Of a stretch of 64,000 bases of DNA, positions 37,624-47,800 are shown in pieces (the stretch's first letter is position 1; every line of letters begins with the position of its first letter). The notes under the pieces were generated by a model. That model was given only the letters and a program-made list of their open reading frames with translations, was not told where the DNA came from and did no database searches. The stretch comes from Granulicella sp. L60. GTDB taxonomy: Bacteria; Acidobacteriota; Terriglobia; Terriglobales; Acidobacteriaceae. Position numbers and translations under genes: made by a program. The DNA lies in NCBI RefSeq assembly GCF_009765825.1, contig NZ_LMUR01000018.1, forward strand, positions 897,591 through 961,590. The letters run 5' to 3'.

Positions 37624-38655
37624 ATGGAATTCCAACAAGCAGATTTCATCGTGCACGATTTTCAGTTTGCCTCGGGCCAGATCCTGCCTGAACTCAAGCT
37701 GCACTATCGTACTCTCGGTTCACCGGCATACGATCAGGACGGGCAGATCAGCAACGCCGTCCTGATGCTGCATGGAACGACGGGGAGCGGGGAGCAGTTC
37801 ACTCAACCCGAAACGGCCAACTTTCTCTTTCAGCCCGGCCAGCCGCTGGACGCTACAAAGTTTTTTGTGATTCTTCCGGACGCTATTGGCCACGGGGGAA
37901 CGAGCAAGCCGAGCAATGGGTTGCGCACCCAATTTCCGAGATATACCTACGACGATATCGTGGAGGCGCAGTATCTTCTCGTTACAGAGGGATTGAAGAT
38001 CACCAGGCTGCGACTCTTGTTGGGTACATCGATGGGTGGCATGCAGACCTGGGTATGGGGTGAGCGGTACCCGGACCTTATGAGAGCCATTATGCCGATC
38101 GCGTGCTTTCCCGAAAGAGTCAAAGGCCGCAATCTCCTCTGGAGAAGGATGCTGATCAACATCATTGAAGAGGATTCGGGTTATCAGGATGGCAACTACA
38201 GGAAACAGCCGGCAAACCTTGGCATCGCCTGGAGCCTCTTCAACTTGATGGTAGATAGCCCTCTGCACTTGCAGGAGGCGTTTGCAGATGTCGCCGCTGC
38301 TGACGCGACCGTCATGCAAACCTTCGAGACCGGCCTCAAGGGGCAAGATGCGAACGACGTCATCTATGAGTTCGACGCTTCGCATGATTACAATCCCTCC
38401 GTCGACCTCGAGACAATCAAGGCTCCCCTTTTTGTCGTCAACTTCGCCGACGATGGACTCAACGCAGCCGAATTAGGCATCATCGAGAAATCCATCAAGA
38501 GAGTGCCTCATGGACGTGCGGTTCTCGTTCCGATGGGTCCAAAAACGCGCGGGCATCAGACGCTCAGGGTAGCCGAGGTCTGGGCTCAATATGTTCGGGA
38601 GATCCTCGAAGAGACGGAAGAGAAACCCGTCACAGCCAAGGCCTCCCATGTTTAA
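37624..38655 (+). CDS. MetX-like alpha/beta-hydrolase (homoserine acetyltransferase-fold)
   Basis: A 343-residue alpha/beta-hydrolase close to homoserine O-acetyltransferases. The frame also opens with GTG at 37615, but the ATG at 37624 is the natural start. Family motifs are LKLHYRTLGSPAYDQ, the oxyanion turn LMLHGTTGSGEQF, the nucleophile elbow LLGTSMGGMQTWVWGERYP (the usual MetX motif is GGSMGGMQ), the acid in VNFADDGLNAAELG and the His in TRGHQTL. Members with this pattern that are outside methionine clusters are often esterases or transferases of unknown substrate. Here the gene sits in an operon with bicupins and a propeller, so methionine synthesis is unlikely. Its last 8 bases overlap the DoxX gene. 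Confidence 0.82.
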   Translation: MEFQQADFIVHDFQFASGQILPELKLHYRTLGSPAYDQDGQISNAVLMLHGTTGSGEQFTQPETANFLFQPGQPLDATKFFVILPDAIGHGGTSKPSNGLRTQFPRYTYDDIVEAQYLLVTEGLKITRLRLLLGTSMGGMQTWVWGERYPDLMRAIMPIACFPERVKGRNLLWRRMLINIIEEDSGYQDGNYRKQPANLGIAWSLFNLMVDSPLHLQEAFADVAAADATVMQTFETGLKGQDANDVIYEFDASHDYNPSVDLETIKAPLFVVNFADDGLNAAELGIIEKSIKRVPHGRAVLVPMGPKTRGHQTLRVAEVWAQYVREILEETEEKPVTAKASHV

Positions 38656-39085
38656 TATCCTCCTGCCCCAGTTTGTGCAGGGCCAGGGGGCAATCGGCCT
38701 ACTGCTATTTCGGCTTGTCCTGGGTATCGGCTTTGTGCTTCATAGCTGGCCAAAGCTCAAGCATCCCACCCGCTGGATGGAAGCAGAAGGTACACCTCCC
38801 AGTATTCCGGCAGTGCAGATGATGGCCGCATTTACGGAATTCAGTTCTGGACTGGGATTCCTTCTCGGACTCTTTACACCTCTGGCTTGCCTGGGAATGC
38901 TGGGGACGATGATCGGAGCCGTGGTCAAGGTTCATCTTCCCCAAGGGCATCCGTTCATCGGGCCACCGGGTACAAACACAGCAGAGAACTGTGTCAACTA
39001 CGCAGCGGCGGCCTCAGCTGTGTTGTTGCTGGGACCGGGGCAATATTCATTGGACAGAATCTGGATGGGCCTCTTCTTCAAGTAG
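38648..39085 (+). CDS. DoxX-family membrane protein
   Basis: A 145-residue protein with four hydrophobic helices. The start ATG at 38648 lies within the end of the hydrolase gene (8-base overlap), implying coupled translation. The DoxX pattern is plain: LFRLVLGIGFVLHSWPKLKHP in helix 1, FTEFSSGLGFLLGLFTPLACLGMLGTM in helices 2-3, and a last helix after NTAENCVNYAAAASAVLLLG, including the GxYSLDR-like tail QYSLDRIW. DoxX proteins act in quinone-linked oxidation (thiosulfate:quinone oxidoreductase) or as partners of other redox enzymes. In this operon it might connect the PoxB-like enzyme or cupin reactions to the quinone pool. A second DoxX domain occurs at 43859-44815. Confidence 0.82.
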   Translation: MFNILLPQFVQGQGAIGLLLFRLVLGIGFVLHSWPKLKHPTRWMEAEGTPPSIPAVQMMAAFTEFSSGLGFLLGLFTPLACLGMLGTMIGAVVKVHLPQGHPFIGPPGTNTAENCVNYAAAASAVLLLGPGQYSLDRIWMGLFFK

Positions 39086-39117
39086 ACACATCCAGCACAA
39101 CCCCGAAAGGTCACGAT

Positions 39118-39501
39118 ATGCCCTTGACGCAGATATTTCTCCGCGGCGGTAAGCCGACCGGCTACCGCCTGGCGATCGCCGAGAGTCTTCAGAAGGCGCT
39201 GACTGATGCCTTAGGTGTGCCCGCCGAAGAGCGATTCCAACTTATTACGGAATTCGGTAAAGATAACTTCATCTTCGATCCCAGTTATAAAAACATTTCC
39301 CGGTCACAGGATCTGGTGATGATCGTCATCACGCTAAAGGCCGGGCGTTCGAACGAGCTGAAGAAATCGCTGTATCAGACAATCGTGACTGAACTAGGCA
39401 ATAGTCCGAAGATCCGTCGCGAAGATGTCCTGATCGTATTACATGAGAATGGGCCGGCTGACTGGTCTTTCGGCGATGGCGGGGCGCAGCTACTCGACTA
39501 G
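39118..39501 (+). CDS. Tautomerase-family protein (4-oxalocrotonate tautomerase superfamily)
   Basis: A 127-residue protein that begins MPLTQIFL, so Pro1 becomes the N-terminal catalytic base after Met removal, the hallmark of the tautomerase superfamily. The later FQLITEF and LVMIVITLKAGRS segments, and the two-block layout, match the longer 'tautomerase_2' type. It is the last gene of the operon, 32 bases after DoxX, with AAGGTCA upstream. It would isomerise enol/keto acids, which suits a pathway of 2-oxoacids, oxalate-like acids or aromatic ring fragments. No strong terminator follows it. Confidence 0.84.
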   Translation: MPLTQIFLRGGKPTGYRLAIAESLQKALTDALGVPAEERFQLITEFGKDNFIFDPSYKNISRSQDLVMIVITLKAGRSNELKKSLYQTIVTELGNSPKIRREDVLIVLHENGPADWSFGDGGAQLLD

Positions 39502-39652
39502 TGGCGCATCACCCGTTCGCATAGAGTCGTATGAAGTTATTGCACGTACTCGTTTTTACCGCGTTGGCGGATCTCCGGTTTGTGGGAGTTGCCGAAGTGT
39601 ACGCCAACAGGGGCTGCAGCGAGCATACGGGGCTTACTGACCACGTTGCGCG

Positions 39653-39793
39653 ATGACGATGGGACGCACAAACGTATTGTTCGGCATCGAGGTCGTCGAT
39701 GCAATCGAAAAGGGAAGTCCTCGTCTAACCCACTTCAGGGTCGGTGCTGCCATGACCCTGACCCGTTGCGCAAGAGCAAGCTACCCACCATGA
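39653..39793 (+). pseudogene. Possible peptidyl-prolyl isomerase tail remnant
   Basis: A 46-codon frame opens at ATG 39653. It contains TNVLFGIEVVDAIEKGSP, similar in pattern to the end of cyclophilins (FGxVxxGxxVVDAIxKG). There is no upstream part in any frame that I can recognise. It could be coincidence or the relic of a deleted gene. The region overlaps the last codons of the converging MFS gene. Confidence 0.25.
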
Positions 39794-41235
39794 TGAACAA
39801 CTTTCTGTAGACTCACATCGTTCCCATCATCAGCATGCAGGGTGTTAAATACTAGCGCCGAAACTATTGTTAGAGCGCCCAGAACAAGAAACGCTCCATG
39901 GAGGCCATGAATCGCTTCAACTTGATTTGGGGCGTGAGTGTTTGAAATGAAGAGCGAAGTTGTCAGACCTGCACCCGCTACGCCAAAGCTGATGGACATT
40001 TGCTGCATTGTGCTCGCAATCGAACTTGCACTGCTCGCTTGCTCTTCAGCAGTGTCTGCATAAACGAGCGTGTTCATGCTTGTGTATTGGAGCGATGTGA
40101 ACCACCCATAACCGAACGCTAACAGAACAATAAACCAGATCGGCGTGTGCGCCCCGATCTGTGCAAATGCCAGCAATAATCCACCGATGATTACTGTGTT
40201 ATAAATCAGAACGCCGCGATAGCCAAAAACCCTGAGTACAGTTCGCATCACCGTCTTGACGCCCAAGGCGCCAACTGCCTGAGGCATGATAAGCAGTCCG
40301 GATTGGATTGGAGTGAAACCGAGACCGAGTTGGTACAGGAGCGGGAGAAGAAATGGCACCCCTCCTATACCTATACGGGTAAAAAAACTCCCGCTCACGG
40401 CCACTCGGAACGTGCGAATCTTGAGCAGACTTAGTTGTAATAATGGAAACCGAGTCTCCTTCGCGTTGAGGCCGCAGCCCGAAAGCAGTGCCAATGAGAG
40501 AATCAGGAGCCCTAAGATTTCACCTGGGCTAAGGGTGTGCTCCCCGAATATCTCAAGGACATAGGACAGAAGGGCGATTCCCGATCCGAACAAGATAAGA
40601 CCAACAAAGTCGAGTGGATTCGTTCGCTCCTCGCGGTAGTTGGGCATATGCAAGTAGACAAGGAACAAGCCCAATAGTCCGACCGGAACATTCAGGAAGA
40701 AGATGAAGCGCCAGTGCAGGTAGCCCACAATCAATCCGCCCGCGATGGGTCCTAACATCGGCGCAACGAGAGCGGGTATGGAGACGAAGCTCATCGCGCG
40801 AATAAGCTCGGATTTGGCAAAGGTCCTGACAAGCGTGAGCCTGCCCACAGGCACCATCATTGCACCTCCGCAGCCTTGTAAAACACGACAAGCGACAAGC
40901 AGATGGATATTCCTGGATATGCCGCATAGGCACGACCCAAGAGTAAATAGACCGATCGCAGAGGCAAATACCTTTCGCGTTCCATACCGGTCGGCCATCC
41001 AGCCGCTGATCGGTATGAAGATGGCAAGGCTCAAGGTGTAGCTGGCCAGCACAGCCTTCATGCTGAGTGGGCTCACTTTGAGGGCGACTGCGATCGCGGG
41101 AACCGCCGTATTTAGAATCGTAGTATCCAACGATTCCATGAAGAGTGCGACGCCGACCAGCCAGGGCAGGAGCACTTTCCCTGCCTCTAAGGGACCGGAT
41201 GGTTCCTCAAAAAGTTTAGCCAGTTTAGGTCTCAT
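39781..41235 (-). CDS. DHA2-family MFS transporter (EmrB/QacA type)
   Basis: A 484-residue inner-membrane exporter with about 14 hydrophobic segments. The opening is LVGVALFMESLDTTILNTAVPAIA, and loop motif A reads GWMADRYGTRKVF. Motif C, usual in drug antiporters, corresponds to LTLVRTFAKSELIRAM ... VAPMLGPIAGGLIVG. Unlike the exporter at 16776 it has no adaptor or TolC partner, so it works alone or borrows one. It is downstream of an AraC regulator on the same strand (353-base gap) and is the last gene of the minus-strand run starting with fdhD. The drug substrate is unknown. Confidence 0.88.
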   Translation of the reverse strand: MRPKLAKLFEEPSGPLEAGKVLLPWLVGVALFMESLDTTILNTAVPAIAVALKVSPLSMKAVLASYTLSLAIFIPISGWMADRYGTRKVFASAIGLFTLGSCLCGISRNIHLLVACRVLQGCGGAMMVPVGRLTLVRTFAKSELIRAMSFVSIPALVAPMLGPIAGGLIVGYLHWRFIFFLNVPVGLLGLFLVYLHMPNYREERTNPLDFVGLILFGSGIALLSYVLEIFGEHTLSPGEILGLLILSLALLSGCGLNAKETRFPLLQLSLLKIRTFRVAVSGSFFTRIGIGGVPFLLPLLYQLGLGFTPIQSGLLIMPQAVGALGVKTVMRTVLRVFGYRGVLIYNTVIIGGLLLAFAQIGAHTPIWFIVLLAFGYGWFTSLQYTSMNTLVYADTAEEQASSASSIASTMQQMSISFGVAGAGLTTSLFISNTHAPNQVEAIHGLHGAFLVLGALTIVSALVFNTLHADDGNDVSLQKVVHHGG

Positions 41236-41587
41236 CCAAATGTCTCCATACTTGGTCAGTCCTGATCATCAAGGGCAGAGCAGTTGCGAGGAGCGACACC
41301 TCTTCCATTTCTCCCTTATAGCACTGGGCAGTATTCAGATATCAACAGCAATGCAGTGACAGCGCTACAGACAACCGCGATTAGTTTCCGTCGGATGTGC
41401 GACGACGTTCGCTTCGAGTTACACTTTCGACTTTGCCCTCGATCCGAGAATCCAGATCTCTCGGTAGCGCATATATCTTGGCTTATCTCGGATGGCTATT
41501 TTAGCGAGACGGACTATTCAGAGGGATCAGCAAAGCGCGGCTGGTAGCCATCACGGAGGGCCCGAGACGCGCATTGTTCGGCTAAGG
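41236..41587. other. Short spacer between AraC and MFS genes
   Basis: About 350 bases with no supported gene. This may hold a promoter for the MFS gene on the minus strand. Confidence 0.35.
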
Positions 41588-42598
41588 CTACATACGGAAC
41601 GAAGTCGGTGTGACTCCGACAATCCTTCGAAACGTGGACGTAAAGTGACTCGGCGTGGGAAATCTCAACCGCGCGCTTATTTCCGTGATGGTCATCGAGG
41701 TGCCCTGGAGAAGTGTCTTTGCTTTTTCGATTCTCTGCTGCAACACGTATCGCTGCGGTGTAACTCCCATGCTCTTCTTGAATTCCCTACAGAAATAGTA
41801 GCGGCTTATTCCCGCCACCTTCGCAATCCTTGCAAGGCTCAGGTCGTCCTCAATGTGATCCGTAATGAATTCGACGACCTTCTTCAGCCTGCTGGGCGGC
41901 ATGCCGTTTTGCTTAATCGATACATCGACCGCCTCCGAATAGCGTCTTACCAGATGTGTGCAAAGCTGATACAAAAGGCATCTCGTAAAGGCCAGATTGA
42001 CGGATCTCGATCGAGTGAGTTCGGCTGCGAGCCGCGCCAGGATTTGAGTTACCAATGAGTCTTGCCTGAAGTTCTCCATTCTCATGATGCCGGGCCAGGG
42101 ATCCACCGCATCGTTGTCCCACGCATGACGGAACATCTCCTCAGGGATGCGTATGATCAAGGTTTGATCTGGGCGACTGAGCCACCAGAGACTGTGCGTG
42201 GAAGCTGCATGGAGCAACATATGCCCGTATCTGATCTCGCCGCGGTGGGCACCGCTGCCAAAATCGAAGGTTACCTCGCAGCGGTTGCTCGTTCGTGCAA
42301 TGAGCAGATAATCGTTGCCCGCTGGAATTGTGAAGGCCAGCGGCGTCGCCTGAGACAGCTTCGATACGCGAACTCCGGTTGCAGGCGGCGGCAGTTCCTC
42401 TCCGAGCAGTTCGGCTGCAGCCTGAGAGCTCACGCCGCCAGCACCCGCAGATTGCACACGATCGTGTTCATCACCTGCTATGTGCTGGTCTGTCTTGTCA
42501 TCGCATTGGAAGAATGAAGTCACTGGATTCAGTTCGGCCCACTCGCGAGTGATCGCCTTTAGTGCCAAAGAAGTCCTCGTTGAGACGAGCGCGTCCAC
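41588..42598 (-). CDS. AraC-family regulator with AraC-binding-like N-terminal domain (paralogue 1)
   Basis: A 336-residue AraC/XylS-type activator. An N-terminal cupin-like ligand domain (about residues 70-230) contains FTIPAGNDYLLIARTSNRCEV and SLWWLSRPDQTLIIRIPEEM. The C-terminal domain has two helix-turn-helices: LSLARIAKVAGISRYYFCREFKKSMGVTPQ (about 255-285) and ITEISARLRFPTPSHFTSTFRRIVGVTP (about 305-333). The gene at 52257-53423 is a close paralogue across the whole length from residue 70. It sits between an alpha/beta-hydrolase and the MFS exporter on the same strand, so those are likely targets. The inducer is unknown. Confidence 0.87.
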   Translation of the reverse strand: MDALVSTRTSLALKAITREWAELNPVTSFFQCDDKTDQHIAGDEHDRVQSAGAGGVSSQAAAELLGEELPPPATGVRVSKLSQATPLAFTIPAGNDYLLIARTSNRCEVTFDFGSGAHRGEIRYGHMLLHAASTHSLWWLSRPDQTLIIRIPEEMFRHAWDNDAVDPWPGIMRMENFRQDSLVTQILARLAAELTRSRSVNLAFTRCLLYQLCTHLVRRYSEAVDVSIKQNGMPPSRLKKVVEFITDHIEDDLSLARIAKVAGISRYYFCREFKKSMGVTPQRYVLQQRIEKAKTLLQGTSMTITEISARLRFPTPSHFTSTFRRIVGVTPTSFRM

Positions 42599-42878
42599 GG
42601 GCTGGATTAGCCCTATGTGCGATTGTTCTCATCGATAACCGTCCATCTTTGCTTATTTTGAGAATAAGAGGCAGGATGCAGGCTGAGAAGACGTATAAAG
42701 TGAATACCATCTTTGCGATTCCGGCAAAGTTGTAACGATTTCCGAGCCTCCAACTGGAGTGTTGAGATCAGCGCCAGGTAGGCTTTCTACCCTGGGTCTC
42801 TCAAGCTCACGGCGCTGGGATGCCAAAGCACAGCGCCGTACCGTTCGGGAGGGTAATACACAGGAGTGATTACAGTTA

Positions 42879-43655
42879 TTACTGCACATACACTTTCATG
42901 AAATCGACGATCATTGCATGGATTTGATCCGGCACAAAGACCGGAGAAAAGTGCCCGGAGCCCAGTGTCTGGCCGACCATAAGCTGAGGGGTGAGTCCCT
43001 TGAAATAGAACAAGTCTGCAAGAGGCACCGTGGCACCGAGATACGCGATTGGCACGTGGCACCCGGAAGCCGCCGATGCCGGATCGTAATCCATAAGATG
43101 ATGGATGAACGACGACAAGAGAACGTGCTGAGGCGCCCTTGGTATATACGAGATCAGACTCGTCTTTTTCTCTTCGTCATCCGCGGAGAGGAAGAGGGAT
43201 GACATAGCCATCCGATACGCCTCGAGGTAGCCGGGACCCGTCAATGCTTCGGCAAGCGGCCGTAAGGTATTAAGCAAGGTCTGAGAAGGGAAGAGGACAG
43301 AGTCGATAAGGATCAAGGCGTCGGGAGTGTCAGGGTAGCGGGCCGCCAACTCCAGCAACACGTTTCCTCCCATACTGTGGCCGACTAGAACAGGTTTTAC
43401 CAACGAGAGCTTGTGGCAAAGCCATGCAAGGTCGTCCGCAAACTCTGCCATGGTATAAGAGCCTTCGGGTGCATCACTTTCTCCATGCCCACGCAGATCG
43501 ACGGTAATGACCCGATGAGTATTGCCGAAGAATTTCTCCTGCGCTGCGAACACAGTATGGTCACAACCCCACCCGTGCACGAGTACGATCGCTGGATAGT
43601 TTGTGCCAGAGTCTTTGTAGGCTAACGCTATTCCTTCCTTCGTTAAGATCTGCAT
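42879..43655 (-). CDS. Alpha/beta-fold hydrolase (haloperoxidase/esterase-like)
   Basis: A 258-residue alpha/beta-hydrolase from the ATG at 43655, which has AGAGGT 9 bases upstream; the frame also opens at a GTG at 43667. It has the oxyanion motif VLVHGWGCDHTVF, strand-turn VDLRGHGESDAPEG, the nucleophile elbow GHSMGGNVLLELA (Ser98), an acid in LADLF or nearby, and the catalytic His in LGSGHFSPVF. This pattern is that of cofactor-free haloperoxidase/esterase-type hydrolases. It is on the minus strand after the DUF1641-DoxX fusion, with about 200 bases between. The substrate is unknown; it may degrade the compound handled by the AraC-regulated exporter. Confidence 0.85.
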   Translation of the reverse strand: MQILTKEGIALAYKDSGTNYPAIVLVHGWGCDHTVFAAQEKFFGNTHRVITVDLRGHGESDAPEGSYTMAEFADDLAWLCHKLSLVKPVLVGHSMGGNVLLELAARYPDTPDALILIDSVLFPSQTLLNTLRPLAEALTGPGYLEAYRMAMSSLFLSADDEEKKTSLISYIPRAPQHVLLSSFIHHLMDYDPASAASGCHVPIAYLGATVPLADLFYFKGLTPQLMVGQTLGSGHFSPVFVPDQIHAMIVDFMKVYVQ

Positions 43656-43858
43656 AATCTCTGACACCTCTGTGTAGTGAGTCCTGTGTTCCCCAAAAAC
43701 AAGTTACCGTTTGGCTGGCGAAGCATACCCATTCCGCTCGCCTGCAAGCGGTCCGCCGATAATTCGAATAAGTTTTCGTTCTCGGGGTTCGTTCAATGGT
43801 CTGAATATTTCCAGCTCAGACCAGCGAACGGACGAGGTACACCGCTAAGGCATAATGC

Positions 43859-44815
43859 TTATCGGACCGCGTCTTTTGAAAATGGGATGGAACGCGGAAA
43901 CAGGGTCGGCTGATCTTTCGTAGCTGCAATGAATAACAGCCCACCGCACATGCAGACATTCTTTAAGAAATTGATCAACTGTACTGGATAGAGCGGCGTA
44001 CTGAAAGCTTGCCAGAATGGGTGTGCCATGATGGTAGCCGGGATCAGAAAGGCTATAAGTGCAAGCGACGCGAGACGCGGAAAAACACCGAAAATCAATG
44101 CGGTCCCGGCTACAAGCTGAAGAGCTCTTGCGCCCCAAATCGATATCGAAACAATGTTTTCCGGAAGTCCGTGAGCGATCAGTTCGTGGGTGGCAAGTGC
44201 CTGGCTAATGACATTAAGCCCATTCATGATGAAAATCACTGCGACCAACGTGCGAGCAACAATCAGCGCGGGCTTCTCAATGGACAGCAACGGAAGCTTT
44301 TTGAGTGCATTGAACTTACCTTTTTTGAGTTGAGGTCCCGGCTGTTTAGAGGATTCCACCTCGGTCGTCGGTTGGACGCCTTTCGGACGCAGCGCTGCCC
44401 CAAAAACGCTAACTAGCCCAACTCCGGCCGAAAGTCCACGGCGGGCATCCTCCGACAAAGCATCTCTTCCCAGCCGTAGTAGGGAGGGCGGCTTTCCTGC
44501 TGCGGCGGTCAATAACGAGTGAACCCGATTGGTGTCGATGGTTTCAAGGAGATTAGCCAGCATGAGTCCCATGCGAAGCGCTGACACCGCCTGCTTCGAA
44601 CTGACCACGTCGACCAGCCGGTTTACGACCGTAGTACTTGCGCTCAAGAGTCCGTTGGCGGTATCAATCAGGCCCTTTTCATGCAATTTCTCTAACAGAT
44701 CGTAGAGAGAGAGCAACGCTTCAGCATGGTCCTCAGGCGCATCCTGGAGCCTGCGCAATAGATCCTCGCGGGAGTCCTGAGGGGTAAACTTCCGAAACTC
44801 TACTGGCTGTGCCAT
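43859..44815 (-). CDS. DUF1641-DoxX fusion protein, partner of formate dehydrogenase
   Basis: A 318-residue protein of two joined modules. The N-terminal half (about residues 30-150) is DUF1641 (LEKLHEKGLIDTANGLLSAS, SKQAVSALRMGLMLANLLE), a small domain encoded next to FdhF-type dehydrogenases in other bacteria, for instance yrhD by yrhE in Bacillus subtilis. The C-terminal half (about 185-315) is a four-helix DoxX membrane domain (LIVARTLVAVIFIMNGLNV, GARALQLVAGTALIFGVFPR). It starts 12 bases after the FdhF stop with GGAGA upstream. So the soluble dehydrogenase probably gets a membrane anchor and a route to quinone through this fusion. The linking of the two domains is unusual to me. Confidence 0.82.
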   Translation of the reverse strand: MAQPVEFRKFTPQDSREDLLRRLQDAPEDHAEALLSLYDLLEKLHEKGLIDTANGLLSASTTVVNRLVDVVSSKQAVSALRMGLMLANLLETIDTNRVHSLLTAAAGKPPSLLRLGRDALSEDARRGLSAGVGLVSVFGAALRPKGVQPTTEVESSKQPGPQLKKGKFNALKKLPLLSIEKPALIVARTLVAVIFIMNGLNVISQALATHELIAHGLPENIVSISIWGARALQLVAGTALIFGVFPRLASLALIAFLIPATIMAHPFWQAFSTPLYPVQLINFLKNVCMCGGLLFIAATKDQPTLFPRSIPFSKDAVR

Positions 44816-44827
44816 GACTCTGTCTCC

Positions 44828-47800
44828 TTACGATGAGTGCGTCTGGATTTGAACCAATGTTTCGGTGCCGGGCATCTTATAGTCGCTCCGCCGCCATTTG
44901 CGTTCGACTTCGACCCCGGTTTGCGGTGTCGGATGGCCGGCGAAACGGAAGTTCAATGCCTGGAGCGGGTTCTCTCCTTGATCCGGCAGGACTTCCAAAC
45001 GTACCGAAGTTTCCTTGTAAGCAGGCGTATTCGTGGCCGAGTCAGTATGCGATCCCGTCAGCACGTTAACAGGACCATCCTGTGAGGTGAGAGGCAAAAA
45101 GATCTGCTTGCCGAACACTCGGCTCGTGACGAGAACCTTCACCTTAACCGCACCTTGGCGGCTGACAATGCGGACCCAGCGCCCCGATGTGATGTTTCGA
45201 TCCGTGGCGAGTTCTTCGGAAATTTCCACGTATCGCTCTGGATTCTCTTGATGAATCCCTGCGACACGATGTGTCATATTTCCTTCATGGAAGTGCTCGA
45301 GCACCCGGCCATTGTTCAAATCGAGATCGAACTCTGTGTCAGGAGCTTCAGCTGGTTCACGAAAAGTAAGTGGGTACAGCCGCGCCTTTTTGTCGGGAAA
45401 TGCAAAGCCATTCAGATATAGGACCGGCTCGTCCGTACCATCCTCGTGTACGGGCCATTGCAAAGTCTTATAGCCTTCCAGGCGCTCGTAACGGACACCG
45501 CCATAAAGAGGAGTCAGGGATGCCATTTCCGCCATAATCTCTGCAGGATGGCTGTAACCCCAGTTTGCTCCCATCTTATTTGCGATTTCTTGTGTAATCT
45601 TCCAATCGGCTTTGCTATCGCCGAGTTCAGGTAAAGCCTGATAAAGCCGCTGTATGCGCCGCTCGGTGTTGGTGAACGTTCCGTCTTTTTCAAGTGCGGG
45701 AGCTCCAGGCAGCACTACGTCTGCGTAGCGACAGGTTTCAGAGAAGAAAATATCCTGTACCACGAAGAAATCCAGCTTTTCGAAGCCGCCCGCCACATGA
45801 TTGGCGTTAGCATCGGCCGAGATCATATCTTCTCCTGCCAGGTATATGGCCCGTAATTTCCCCTCGTGGGCCGCGTCAATCATCTGGTGATTATCCAGCC
45901 CGCGCTTAGGAGGAAGAGATCCACCCCATACCTTCTCGAAACGTTCGCGGATGGAAGGGTCCTCGACGCTCTGGTATCCAGGGAAATTATTTGGCATCGC
46001 TCCGATGTCACCGGCCCCCTGAACATTGTTGTGGCCGCGCAGGGGATATGCGCCGCAGCCGGGTCTTCCATAATTGCCAGTGATCAATAACAGATTCGAG
46101 ATGGCTGTCGACGAGTCCGATCCCATCACGTGCTGGGTGATGCCCATTGCCCATAGAACGCACATGGTCTCAGCTTTGCCGATCTCTTCGGCGACGCTGA
46201 TCAGGGTATCGAGCGGTACCTCGCATTGTTCTGCGGCGAACTCCATCGTGAAGGGTTCCAGGCTCTTTCGGTACTCGTCCAGCCCGTTCACCCATTTATC
46301 CAAAAAGCTTTGCCTTGCGTAGCCGTGCTCCAGCATGTACCGGCTCATGGCACACAGCCATGTCAGGTCGCTTCCGGGCTTCGGCCGAAAGAAGATATCT
46401 GCGCGTCGTGCCATCTCGTGCTCGCGGATATCCGCCACGATGAGCCTTTGGCCGTGCAACTTATGAGCGCGCTTGATGCGCGTAGCCGCCACTGGATGGC
46501 TCTCTGCCGTATTGCTGCCGACAATAAGCACCAACGCAGACTTGCCAACATCCTCAAGTGATCCTGCATCGCCTCCGTACCCTACCGTCCGGAACAGACC
46601 CATAGTGGCAGGTGACTGACAATATCGCGAGCAGTTATCAACGTTGTTCGTGCCGATCACGGATCGGGCGAATTTTTGCATCAGGTACCCATCTTCATTC
46701 GTGGTCTTCGAGGAAATCACAACACCGATGGCATCCGGGCCATATTGCTGCTTGACTTCGCTTAGTCTCCGCGTAACAAGCTCCAACGCCTCTTCCCAGG
46801 TAGCCTCCCGGAAGTTCATTCCCTCGCGAATCAACGGCTTTTGTAGCCGGTCCTTATGGTTGACATAATCCCAGCCAAACTTTCCTTTCACGCAAGTAGA
46901 GATTTGGTTCGTCGCGCCGTGCAGAGGTTCAATCTTGAGAATTTTCCTGCCTTTGGTCCACACGTCATAACTGCAGCCGACTCCACAGTAAGTGCATACC
47001 GTCTTTGTCTGTTTGATTCGCTCTTCCCGCATCTTGGCTTCAGTTTGCGAGACCTGCATAATAGGCCCATATCCCATCTCAGGCTCGATCTCTTTGACGA
47101 CATCGATCATCTTGTTAAGAGCCTCGTGCGGCAGGCCGCTCATAAAACCTGCCTCGCCGAGCATCGACTTTTCCATGAGGGCATTGCACGGGCACACCGA
47201 GACGCAGTGTCCGCAGGAAACGCAGCTTGAACCGCCAATCTCGTGGCCGCCATCCCAAAGCACCCTCGGGTGCTCCAATTCCCATCCAATCGAAAGTGTT
47301 TCATTCACCTGAACGGTTTGGCAGGCCTGTACGCAACGACCGCACAAGATGCATTGACTGGGGTCGTATCGATAGAAGGGATTCGACATATCGACTTCGT
47401 AGGGCTTCGGCTTGTATGGGTGCTTTTGGTGCTGAACATCGAGCGCGAGAGCAGTATTGTGAACCGTGCAATTTTCGTTATTGTTATCGCAGACTGTGCA
47501 GTACAGCATGTGATTGCCGAGAATGACGTCAAAAGCGGCCGTGCGCGCGTCCTTTGCTCGTTGCGACTCCGCACCGACAGTTTGGCCAGCGGCTACTTTT
47601 GTGCCACACGAGCGCACCAGCTTGCCATCCACTTCAACCAGGCATGTATCGCACGTCTGTATCGCTCCCATCAGAGGAGAGTGATAGCAGACATGGGGAA
47701 TCTGGGCTTTCCGAAGAACGGCGTCAAGTAGCATCTCCCCGTCTTCGGCGAGGATACTGGTGCCGTCAATTGAGATCTCCACCTGCTTGCTTATGGAACT

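Noticed and set aside
37624..38655. Naming the hydrolase metX
   Set aside because: The fold and nucleophile elbow match, but the operon has no methionine genes and the elbow reads GTSMGGMQ, so the substrate is left open.
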